Source: a virus | Virus record (IMG/VR): IMGVR_UViG_3300012919_001792 | Location: 1-54,678 of that record | Reading direction: 5' to 3' (one strand) | DNA: 54,678 nt | Part shown: positions 37,292 through 45,051 of the stretch, one piece after another | Numbering within the stretch: position 1 is the stretch's first letter | Layout of the letters: each line of letters starts with the position of its first letter | Translations under genes and position numbers: made by a program | Notes under the pieces: generated by a model | Databases searched by the model: none | What the model saw: the letters and a program-made list of their open reading frames with translations, nothing else | What the model was told of the DNA's origin: nothing

Positions 37292-37839
37292 AATTCCACT
37301 AATCCATATGGCATTGGAGGCAATTCATCGTGTTCGCCTTTTTCCAAAAGTTCTAATAAATCTAGTTGGTTGTATCTTTCAACTTTTTTGTTGATTCGAT
37401 CATCAACAGCATGACAAAATCGCATGGCCATATACCAATAGAATGCAACAGCTAAATCATCATCTAGAAGTATACCGTCGTGTAGTCTTTCCATATTGTG
37501 TATTTTTTCAGCAAACATGTTTGAATGTTGCACATAATCAATTGATGTAATTACCACAGGTTTCCAAATGTTAAATTTTTCAAAGATTTCAAAATAATAA
37601 AAAGACTTCCTATAACAGCTACACGCATTTTCTACAGCAAAATTTTTATAGTCATAGACAAATATAGGCATACCAAGTTTGTTTTTTATTTCCACATAAT
37701 TTGTGTACTGCCAATCTCTAAATGCTAGTTTGATTTTGTTGTCAATTACAAAAGCAACATTGTAGTTTTTGAGATGTTGACATGTCAATATCTTGGGAAA
37801 ATCATCTACATCAAATATTGCAATCAGAACCTGTAACAA
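37288..37839 (-). CDS. Unknown protein, TTG start
   Basis: 183 residues. No ATG is available near the front; the first is deep inside (KLGMPIF). The TTG at 37839 is supported by AAGGA seven bases upstream, inside the SGNH gene it overlaps by 29 bases, so I accept it. The protein is alpha/beta-like, with MLQVLIAIFDVDDFPKILTC, IWKPVVITSIDYVQHSNMFA and LLDDDLAVAFYWYMAMRF. The acidic DDD and SIDY segments might belong to a small transferase-like fold, but no motif can be named. Ends as ATGA with the next gene. Function unknown. Confidence 0.55.
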   Translation of the reverse strand: MLQVLIAIFDVDDFPKILTCQHLKNYNVAFVIDNKIKLAFRDWQYTNYVEIKNKLGMPIFVYDYKNFAVENACSCYRKSFYYFEIFEKFNIWKPVVITSIDYVQHSNMFAEKIHNMERLHDGILLDDDLAVAFYWYMAMRFCHAVDDRINKKVERYNQLDLLELLEKGEHDELPPMPYGLVEL

Positions 37840-38731
37840 CTCTTTTTCCTTGTGCTTTTTTTCTTTTCACTCGCTTTGGTTTTTCTGCTTTGTCTATTAG
37901 ATGCTTTGCTTTGGGATTAATAATTTCAAACAGATGTTCTGCCCATTGTTTATGTGCTGGTGCCATAAAATGACCATATCTTCCATCTACATTGTCTTTG
38001 TGTCCTCTACGAGAACAAAAAGCATGATAGGTGTCATCTTTAGTTTTACTGATAACACGTTTGTTGTTTAGCCAATGTCTTTTTGCAAAACTATCATTTT
38101 CAAATGCAATTTCACGTTGCATCCAGTCTTCATCACCATATTCTCTTTTTGGTGTTTTAAACACTTTATTCATCATACGTTTCATCCAACCTTTTGGTTT
38201 TTTGTCTAACTTTGCTTGTTGATGTGCAAAATTTTGATCATTGAAAACCACCATAGTATGAAACAAAGGTATTTGTTTTTGTTGAAAAAGTGAATCAACC
38301 ATAAGGTATAGATTTAGAAATCTTTTTTCTTGCAGTACATTGTCAGCATATATTTCAAAATATATATCATTGAGTAACTTGATTTCGCTGGGAATACTTT
38401 CATGTTTGCGAGTATAGTTGTTTATTCTTTCCCTATAAAATCCATACTCAGCATCATAACGTGAAAACCTACGCACAAGCCTCATGGGCTCTGGCCATTG
38501 TATAACTGCTATATCACGTGATGTCAATGAGTCAATGTTTTCTAGTGCAAAGTCAGCCACCATTTCTATGTCTGCACCACCTCTGCTGATGTTGACCTGT
38601 GTTCTCTTTAATTTTTTGGCTAACACTCCGCTCCAGCGTAGTTCAAGATCTGCGTCATGCAATTTATCTGTTTCAGTAATTTCAAAGCCTTCAGTGTGAC
38701 TACAACCAGCTACAAAAAGTTTATCAGTCAT
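37811..38731 (-). CDS. SGNH/GDSL-type hydrolase-like protein C with basic tail
   Basis: 306 residues from the ATG at 38731 (MTDKLFVAGCSHTEGFE), which overlaps the microprotein stop by eight bases (ATGACTGA). GCSHTEGFE is the nucleophile block, ISRGGADIEMVADFALENID the second block, and DNVDGRYGHFMAPAHKQWAE the Asp-His block. It is more distant from proteins A and B, with an insertion around 190-245. After the catalytic block it has a lysine/arginine-rich tail of about 30 residues (AEKPKRVKRKKAQGKRVV), which could bind nucleic acid, acidic lipid or a partner. Substrate unknown. Confidence 0.66.
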   Translation of the reverse strand: MTDKLFVAGCSHTEGFEITETDKLHDADLELRWSGVLAKKLKRTQVNISRGGADIEMVADFALENIDSLTSRDIAVIQWPEPMRLVRRFSRYDAEYGFYRERINNYTRKHESIPSEIKLLNDIYFEIYADNVLQEKRFLNLYLMVDSLFQQKQIPLFHTMVVFNDQNFAHQQAKLDKKPKGWMKRMMNKVFKTPKREYGDEDWMQREIAFENDSFAKRHWLNNKRVISKTKDDTYHAFCSRRGHKDNVDGRYGHFMAPAHKQWAEHLFEIINPKAKHLIDKAEKPKRVKRKKAQGKRVVTGSDCNI

Positions 38732-38810
38732 ATATGTGTTTCCCTTTGGCACGTCTATGTCTTAGCCATGTCTTTATTTTCAAACGTATTCTTGTCAACC
38801 ATTTTATCAT
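38724..38810 (-). CDS. Basic microprotein, H-I-Y-D C-terminus (28 aa)
   Basis: 28 residues between a radical SAM gene and an SGNH gene, filling the interval exactly: its ATG forms ATGA with the upstream stop and its TGA lies within ATGACTGA with the downstream start. Such double overlap is a strong sign of a real gene. It starts MIKWLTRIRLKIKTWLRHRR and ends AKGKHIYD, so an amphipathic cationic helix with two tryptophans plus a short conserved end. It resembles the microprotein at 33358 (MSWLNWIKTKIKYLRLKRQM ... KHIYE) in length, W-L-x-x-I start and ending. No other recognised similarity. Too short for an enzyme; regulator, membrane peptide or modified peptide are the options. Confidence 0.75.
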   Translation of the reverse strand: MIKWLTRIRLKIKTWLRHRRAKGKHIYD

Positions 38811-40027
38811 AGATTATTATTTAACTCCGGAAATGTTTGAGCAAAATTTTCTTTGCGATATAGATCTGCTCGTAAAGATTCTTCTTTGAAATCTTCCCAA
38901 TGCTCAGCGTGTAAATCTTCGCTGTTCATAAAGTTTATCATTTTTTCAAAGTGATCTATGCTTGTTCTACAACTTTTATCAGTAGCGTATTTCCAATCAC
39001 CTATATCAATTGGATTACTTGATAAAAGTTTTTTGCTGATCCATTTTTTAGTATGCTTGGGTAAAACTTTCATATTATAGTAAAAAGGTTCATGACAATA
39101 ACCAAAATCCAAAAGTTCTATATATTGTTTTAAATTGTCATTCCAATACTGAGCAAGCTCTGGAAGATAAGCAATGTTCATCAAACTCACTGTACACCAT
39201 ATTTTGTTTTTAACAATGTTGCGGTCAATGATATTGTTCCACAGCTTTACATTTTCTATTACTTTGTCAAAGTTTGAAGGATGTCTTTGATAGTTGAAAC
39301 GTTCACCTAAATCATCAATGCTCCAATGAAACAACACCATTTTAAAATGATTTAGTTTTTCTGCTACTTCTGGTTTAAAATATGTTCCATTTGTGTTGAA
39401 GATCAATTCAATGTGTTCAGCATGCCCGCTGTCTACACACATGTCTAGCAGTTCAAAAAAAGGCGGTATCATAAATGTTTCGCCGCCATAAACACAGATC
39501 TGTTCAACCTGTGGTAACCAATCATCTAGGGTTTCTTTGTTTGCAGTTATTACACTGTCGTTGCGTTTGTGTTGTACAAATTTTTTATCAAAATATGCCC
39601 ACTGCTTGGAAGTTTCTCTGTGAGCTTCAGTGGTCCACTGACTGCTGATAAATGGATTGCATATACGACATTTGATATTGCAGTGACTTCCAAGTTTTAG
39701 ATCTAAAAGTTTTGGTACAGGATTTGTGGTATCAATATCTTCCAATGGTTTGCTCATATTCAAACGCAAACTTTCAATGCCCGCCGCTTCTTCTTTCCAA
39801 CAGTTTGCACACTCTTCAGGACGTTCATTGTTTAAAAATTTTTGTCTAAGTTCTTTTAGACTATCACTTTCCCATGCTTCTTTGAATCCTGCTTCAGGAA
39901 ACTTTAGTACATCCTCGTTTTTGTTGTGGTATTGTTTGCCCACCTGCCGACAACAGGCTCTATAAGTGCCGTCAGTTTGTATTTCTATTTGGGTCCATGG
40001 TAAACTACAAAAGTTATTGGTACGCAT
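38807..40027 (-). CDS. Radical SAM protein with N-terminal auxiliary cysteine region (rSAM-5)
   Basis: 406 residues from the ATG at 40027 (MRTNNFCSLPW), overlapping the upstream gene by 14 bases; a longer reading (MKWLIWVVEHNG) would lie further inside that gene and is less like the relatives. Core cluster C116-NIK-C120-RI-C123, SAM motif VYGGETF. N-terminal auxiliary set: C7, C25-C26, C73 and C76 (NNFCSLPWTQIEIQTDG; RPEECANCWKEE). TNGTYF and WSIDDLG are typical of the rSAM barrel. Peptide or carbohydrate modification is the usual job of this class. The C-terminus (SEDLHAEHWEDFKEESLRAD) is helical and charged. Immediately upstream of the 28-residue microprotein. Confidence 0.85.
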   Translation of the reverse strand: MRTNNFCSLPWTQIEIQTDGTYRACCRQVGKQYHNKNEDVLKFPEAGFKEAWESDSLKELRQKFLNNERPEECANCWKEEAAGIESLRLNMSKPLEDIDTTNPVPKLLDLKLGSHCNIKCRICNPFISSQWTTEAHRETSKQWAYFDKKFVQHKRNDSVITANKETLDDWLPQVEQICVYGGETFMIPPFFELLDMCVDSGHAEHIELIFNTNGTYFKPEVAEKLNHFKMVLFHWSIDDLGERFNYQRHPSNFDKVIENVKLWNNIIDRNIVKNKIWCTVSLMNIAYLPELAQYWNDNLKQYIELLDFGYCHEPFYYNMKVLPKHTKKWISKKLLSSNPIDIGDWKYATDKSCRTSIDHFEKMINFMNSEDLHAEHWEDFKEESLRADLYRKENFAQTFPELNNNL

Positions 40028-41174
40028 CTTTACACCGTTGTGTTCTACTACCCATATGAGCCATTTCATCTGCTGTATAGTCTGTCAACAAAGTATTGCC
40101 TTGTCTGTCTTTTTTAATACCTTGTTTTGCTTGTTCTATCAATTCATTTGTACGCAGAGGCATAAAAGTATGAGTACAATAATTTAAAAATTCTGGAGAT
40201 TTCTGTACAATTTCATACTCCAAATCAATTGCTTCCTGCATACGTCCAGGCATAACCATAAAATAAACTTCCATGTGTCCTCTGTGCTTGCCTTCAAGAT
40301 CGCGATCAATTTTTTCTTGACAAATGCCATCAATGATGTTAGATATTTTTTCTTCATATCTATCAATATATTCAAAATGTATGCTGATGTTAAGGTCACT
40401 ATAGTGTATCAATTCTCTGTAATATTTGGGTAATCTACTGCCGTTACTGTGAGTGCTTAATTTGTGTCCATCATCGTAAACCATTTTAGCAAATTCAACA
40501 TAATTTTTGTGTACTGTAGGTTCTCCTCCACTGACAACAAAATTTGCTTTAGCACCCAACAAAAATTTATTTTTGATCAATTGATATGCATCATACAGCT
40601 GATCCCAACTCTTTTTCTTTTCTGTGTTGTTGTGTACATCAGCAGGACAGTAGCTACAATTAAAATTACAACGCCTGCCCATTTCCCAAAAAACCTGTTT
40701 GTATCCACCAAGATGTGTTCGTTCAACTGCGGCACTGGTATTGTTTCCGATTGAATTAGGACCAAGATTGAATTTGTGATCTGCTGGCTTTTGCGAAAGT
40801 TTTAGTAAACTGTCTTTACTGGTTCTCTTAGCGTCATATTTTGGTATAAACATATCTGCACCACAACTACAAGTAGCCACAGGACAATCAATCCAATCTT
40901 GTGGTATACGTAGATAACCATCATATACATTGCCTAGTGTGCCTGTAAATATTTGAAAACCGTTGTTGTTGATTCTAGTTCCTGCTCCACAGCTTGCCAA
41001 CTGTACAAAGCCATCAAAGTCTATGTTTATATTCTCAATACCAGCCGCACATTTCCATCCTAAAAAATTATTAATACGTTTTGCTACAACTTCTTCCGTG
41101 CTGAGGTCACTGAAGTAACCTTCACTATCATAAACACGAACAGGTCTACCAACTGTAAAATCACTGTCAATCAT
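40014..41174 (-). CDS. Radical SAM protein, auxiliary module at N-terminus (rSAM-4)
   Basis: 386 residues. The ATG at 41174 overlaps the upstream stop by eight bases (ATGATTGA). Core cluster C169-NFN-C173-SY-C176 and SAM motif VSGGEPTV. Before it lies a different cysteine module, about 39-106: WKCAAGIENINIDFDGFVQL, then SCGAG and VATCSCGAD, with C42, C62, C97, C102 and C104 available for extra Fe-S clusters. The protein at 44025 has the same module after its barrel. The helix HYSDLNISIHFEYIDRYEEK and VYFMVMPGRM fit late barrel strands. Extra clusters in radical SAM enzymes usually bind substrate or pass electrons. Substrate unknown. Confidence 0.84.
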   Translation of the reverse strand: MIDSDFTVGRPVRVYDSEGYFSDLSTEEVVAKRINNFLGWKCAAGIENINIDFDGFVQLASCGAGTRINNNGFQIFTGTLGNVYDGYLRIPQDWIDCPVATCSCGADMFIPKYDAKRTSKDSLLKLSQKPADHKFNLGPNSIGNNTSAAVERTHLGGYKQVFWEMGRRCNFNCSYCPADVHNNTEKKKSWDQLYDAYQLIKNKFLLGAKANFVVSGGEPTVHKNYVEFAKMVYDDGHKLSTHSNGSRLPKYYRELIHYSDLNISIHFEYIDRYEEKISNIIDGICQEKIDRDLEGKHRGHMEVYFMVMPGRMQEAIDLEYEIVQKSPEFLNYCTHTFMPLRTNELIEQAKQGIKKDRQGNTLLTDYTADEMAHMGSRTQRCKDAYQ

Positions 41175-42663
41175 TCATCATCTCTTGAATTGCGGCCCAG
41201 TCTTCAGCACTGATTCCTTGCACCAAATTCCAAAACTCCCACATTTCTGGAAATACATCTCTACAATCTAGGTTTCTACGAATATCCATACTGTGTAAAA
41301 AATTTTTAAGAGTTTCTAGTTCAGCGTGTGTTCCTGATTGATTGCAGATTATTGTTTGTAGAAATGCAACATATTTTGGCCATGTGCCAAATTCATCATT
41401 GATATTTTCAGGAGTTCTACTGGAAAAAATTTCACAGGCGTCATCTAAATATTTTTTATAACTTGCAGGCAACATGTTTGTTTTATAATGAGCTGGATTT
41501 GTAACCACATTTGGTTTTAAAAATAATGGTTTTTGATAGTTGTCATACAGTTCAACACACCAATTGGCAAAATCAGGCATGCTGGTTACACACAAATTAT
41601 TGATACTGGTTTGAAATCCAATTTGGAGATCAGGCAAATCAAGTTCTAAGTACTTTCTTACATTACTCTCAAACCTATCCCAAACAAGATTCATGCGTAT
41701 ATACTCAGCACGTTCTTTGTAGGACTCTATGCTAATACTTATTTCTACTGTGAATAGCTTGCACAATCTTGGCAGTCGATCTATAAATTTTTTGAAGTGT
41801 GCTTCTCTAGTATTGCCATTTGTTACAAACCAAAGTAAGGGCTTGTTTGGTTGTTTCCAACACTTGTTTTCTTTGTCCCAATAACCACTGTGTGGCCTTT
41901 TTTCCATTGGTATGCTTTCTAGTAGACTACACATTCGATCGATAAAATCAGGAAGTCTTGGATTGTTGATTGGCTCACCACCAAGTATGCCAATTCTTAG
42001 CTCGTTTTGTCCTTCAAAAATTGTAGAGAACCACTGCCAAAATGCTTCATTGAATTCTGTTTCATTTCTATCTTTTACCTGTGCTTGTATTTTGTCTTTT
42101 ACTTCTTGTGGCCAGTCTTTGTTGGCTGGATTAGAAAAAAATTCATTTTTCCAATTTGGGTTAACTGACTCTGCCCAAACATCAGTGTTTTGCACAGCCC
42201 AAGTACTACTAAAAAAAGGACTACAATACAAACAGCTCATATCACAGTGATTGCTTAAATTAACTTCTATCATGTAGGGCGTGTTGCTTTTTAGTATTGG
42301 ATGGTCTACTGTAAGCTCATCTACATGTGTTGTTTCTCTACTGCTGATATTAGTAATTACATTGTTTTCAAATTCCCAGCCAGCTGGCACTCCATACTTT
42401 CTAGGACTTTGTACATTTCTTTTTTCTAGTACCCAACATGTTTCACAGCTTTTATGCCTTATTCCTTTGAACATTTCAAGTCTGCGTTGTTTTTGGTATT
42501 CACTGTTAAGGAAAAAATCACTGCCCAATGCTTTCAATTGATCCATTCCACCATAGGTTATTTTGTCTTGATGATCCAAAGTTGTCCTACAACAAGTTTT
42601 TGCTTGATTTTTTCCAAAATCAATTACACTGTATCCCCATCTGTGTGTGCATAAACTACTCAT
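41167..42663 (-). CDS. Radical SAM protein, longest of the set (rSAM-3)
   Basis: 498 residues from the ATG at 42663 (MSSLCTHRWGYSVIDFGKNQ), overlapping the upstream stop by eight bases (ATGAGTAG). Core cluster C140-DMS-C144-LY-C147, SAM motif ILGGEPINN, and TNGNTREAHF. N-terminal auxiliary set C5, C24-C25, C73, C76, matching rSAM-2, -5 and -6. It has an insertion at about 165-215 (WAESVNPNWKNEFFSNPANK) between the cluster loop and the GGE strand, absent in relatives. The C-terminus ends in a tryptophan-rich helix (FPEMWEFWNLVQGISAEDWA). Co-translated with five other radical SAM genes. Confidence 0.84.
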   Translation of the reverse strand: MSSLCTHRWGYSVIDFGKNQAKTCCRTTLDHQDKITYGGMDQLKALGSDFFLNSEYQKQRRLEMFKGIRHKSCETCWVLEKRNVQSPRKYGVPAGWEFENNVITNISSRETTHVDELTVDHPILKSNTPYMIEVNLSNHCDMSCLYCSPFFSSTWAVQNTDVWAESVNPNWKNEFFSNPANKDWPQEVKDKIQAQVKDRNETEFNEAFWQWFSTIFEGQNELRIGILGGEPINNPRLPDFIDRMCSLLESIPMEKRPHSGYWDKENKCWKQPNKPLLWFVTNGNTREAHFKKFIDRLPRLCKLFTVEISISIESYKERAEYIRMNLVWDRFESNVRKYLELDLPDLQIGFQTSINNLCVTSMPDFANWCVELYDNYQKPLFLKPNVVTNPAHYKTNMLPASYKKYLDDACEIFSSRTPENINDEFGTWPKYVAFLQTIICNQSGTHAELETLKNFLHSMDIRRNLDCRDVFPEMWEFWNLVQGISAEDWAAIQEMMND

Positions 42664-44035
42664 AATATTGTACAGCCTCGTAAAGATCTGGAATACTTTT
42701 TTGCAAACTTTGGTTGCGTATAATGTCAAGTTTTTCAGTGTGTTTCAAAAACTCTTCTTTGTGTGTTACAGTATTGTCCCAACCCAACAGTTGGTTTTCA
42801 ATATCATCAGCAAGCAAAAAATCAATCACAGATTGGTATTTTTTAATCAAATGTTCGCTTAGTGCAATACTACAGTTTTTTGTAGTCCATTCAAACATTT
42901 CATGATATTTGTCCACCACCAGCTGTTTTCTAGCTTTTGGATAATTCTGCATGGTTAGAAATTTAGGGCCATGACAGATGTGTAATGCCATTGTTGCATC
43001 AAATGTTTCAAAGTTGTTGTTGGTGTACCATTTTACCATGTCTGGCATCTGCATCACATTGAATATTGTAATTGTAGGTGCAATAGTGGCACTAATATTA
43101 GGATATTTTTTTGTAAGTTCATAAAACCTTTTTATGTTTCTTTCTATTATGTGCCATTTACTAGGAAAACGTATGTAATCCTGTACATCATGTAAACCGT
43201 CAATGCTCATGGTCATTCTTACACGTTTAAACTTGCTCCAAATTTCCCAAGCATTGGTGGGAATAATAAACATATTACTATTGTATTCTAGATTTATATT
43301 TTTTGCAAAATCGTTGTCAATTGCATATTGTAGAATTTCCCAATATTCTTTTATCACAGTGGGTTCACCACCTGTCATATAGATTCTATCAATGTCCTTC
43401 ATGTTTGCTTTAAGATCATCTACAAATGGTTGTTTGTTCCAATCACCAATTTCACTGCTATATCTTTCACCATCTTTTTTGATTTCATAATTTTCATCAT
43501 AGAAGCCAATGGTTTTATGACCCATTTTAACCCAGTCGTCAAGCCATAAGCTACTATCGCCAGGTCCACACATTCTACATTTTTGATTACATTTGTTGCC
43601 AAGTCGTATATCATAATATTTTACTGGAATCTCAGCAATGTTTATAGTACCATCAGCCTGTGTGTTTTGTTTCATTTTTTCTAGATCATCAAAATATTCT
43701 CTATTCATATATGTTCTTAAACTGTCAACACCCAGCTTTTCTGTTTCCCAACATTGTCTACACTCAGGATGTTGTTCACCACGTAGCATGCTGGCTCTAA
43801 TTTCTTTGAGTAATGGAGCATTTCTCGTGTCTGCAATGCTACTGTTTTGTGCTGTATAGTATTCACCTGATTCTTTGCGTAATTTTCCAAATTGGAGATC
43901 AGGGTGTGTACTCTTACCAAATACGCATTCACAACAGACTCTGAACATTCCATTGCTGGTAATTGCACTTTGCATAAATGGTTTTACACAAATAGTGCCG
44001 TCTCTGTGTTTTGCTGACATGGGTTCAGGCTTCAT
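42656..44035 (-). CDS. Radical SAM protein with N-terminal auxiliary cysteine region (rSAM-2)
   Basis: 459 residues from the ATG at 44035 (MKPEPMSAKHRDGTICVKPF), overlapping the upstream stop by 11 bases. Core cluster C149-NQK-C153-RM-C156, followed by GPGDSSLW, with SAM motif YMTGGEPTVI and YNSNMFIIP. The auxiliary set is C16, C34-C35, C92 and C95 (GMFRVCCECVFG; HPECRQCWETE), with a longer spacer than in rSAM-3, -5 and -6. SIDGLHDVQDYIRFPSKW is shared almost as a block with rSAM-6 (SIDGIANSHDYIRYPSK), so these two are closest relatives. The probable role is modifying a peptide or sugar; not determinable from sequence. Confidence 0.86.
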   Translation of the reverse strand: MKPEPMSAKHRDGTICVKPFMQSAITSNGMFRVCCECVFGKSTHPDLQFGKLRKESGEYYTAQNSSIADTRNAPLLKEIRASMLRGEQHPECRQCWETEKLGVDSLRTYMNREYFDDLEKMKQNTQADGTINIAEIPVKYYDIRLGNKCNQKCRMCGPGDSSLWLDDWVKMGHKTIGFYDENYEIKKDGERYSSEIGDWNKQPFVDDLKANMKDIDRIYMTGGEPTVIKEYWEILQYAIDNDFAKNINLEYNSNMFIIPTNAWEIWSKFKRVRMTMSIDGLHDVQDYIRFPSKWHIIERNIKRFYELTKKYPNISATIAPTITIFNVMQMPDMVKWYTNNNFETFDATMALHICHGPKFLTMQNYPKARKQLVVDKYHEMFEWTTKNCSIALSEHLIKKYQSVIDFLLADDIENQLLGWDNTVTHKEEFLKHTEKLDIIRNQSLQKSIPDLYEAVQYYE

Positions 44036-45032
44036 CTTGTATGACCTCATATCTGTTTTTTGGTAGTAGCTTTTTGCTCATGATATCAAAATTACAATGA
44101 CACATGCTTTTGGTACACATTGTAGGTTTTACTGGCCAACGTATTTTTTCAGGCTGTTTCATATTGCCCAACGGACCACCAACTCTACACCATCCAATCA
44201 TAACACTACCATCAAAGTCTACAACTATCTGCTCTAGTCCACTCCAGCACAACCAACCTTCCCAATTATTGGTTTTATCATTTATAAATCTGTGAGCACT
44301 TGAATTTTGTTTTAAATTATTAACATCATCCCACATATCCATACTACCACGATATATCTTCCATTCTTTGGTGTGCTTAATTTTTTTTCCAAATTTACTC
44401 CATTGATGATCAATCAATTCAGTTTGTTCAGGCGTGTATTGATATAATGTTTCACCAAAATCAATAATCAATGGTTGTAGTGCTAAACTTATATTTGGTA
44501 TTTTGATTAATTGTTTTGCAACCTTGACACAGGTTGGCCATATTTTTGGATCATAGTGCATCATTACATTAGCATGAGTTCTGCACTGCTCACTCATTAT
44601 TTTAACAACTTCTATATAGTGATCAGCTTTGCCTTCTTCTGGATGAAAACTCAAACACACATGATCAAATTTATCTTTGTTTTTCTCCCACCAACGTATT
44701 GTTCTACTACCGTTGCTGATGAATCCAATATCATGTCCGCGTTCTTTGATGTATTCGGCCGCCCGTATAAAATCACGCCACAGCGTAACTTCGCCTCCGG
44801 TGAATTCAAAATATACTTTGCGTGGTGCGTATCTATCTATCACTGCGTCAATAAATTTTCGCACTACTTCAAAATCATTCCAACCATAACTGCCATCATT
44901 TAGAACACTAGGGCAATAACTACACGTGAAATTACACATGTTGCCAAGATTCCAATTTACCACAATCCAATCTTTGCAGGCTGGATGATGATGTTCAAGT
45001 CTATTGTAAAAATTTTGGGGACCTAATGGCAT
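44025..45032 (-). CDS. Radical SAM protein, auxiliary module at C-terminus (rSAM-1)
   Basis: 335 residues and the first radical SAM gene of the operon. Core cluster very near the front, C33-NFT-C37-SY-C40 followed by PSVLNDG, SAM motif EFTGGEVTLW, and FISNGSRT. The C-terminal part (about 265-325) carries GWLCWSGLEQIVVDFDGSVM, GWCRVGGPLGN and TMCTKSMCHCNFD, a SPASM-like cluster module whose parts match the N-terminal module of rSAM-4. Nineteen bases separate it from the desaturase gene; AGAGA is a weak ribosome site, so partly dependent on coupling. It ends overlapping rSAM-2 by 11 bases. Substrate unknown. Confidence 0.86.
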   Translation of the reverse strand: MPLGPQNFYNRLEHHHPACKDWIVVNWNLGNMCNFTCSYCPSVLNDGSYGWNDFEVVRKFIDAVIDRYAPRKVYFEFTGGEVTLWRDFIRAAEYIKERGHDIGFISNGSRTIRWWEKNKDKFDHVCLSFHPEEGKADHYIEVVKIMSEQCRTHANVMMHYDPKIWPTCVKVAKQLIKIPNISLALQPLIIDFGETLYQYTPEQTELIDHQWSKFGKKIKHTKEWKIYRGSMDMWDDVNNLKQNSSAHRFINDKTNNWEGWLCWSGLEQIVVDFDGSVMIGWCRVGGPLGNMKQPEKIRWPVKPTMCTKSMCHCNFDIMSKKLLPKNRYEVIQDEA

Positions 45033-45051
45033 ATAATACTGTCTCTAATTA

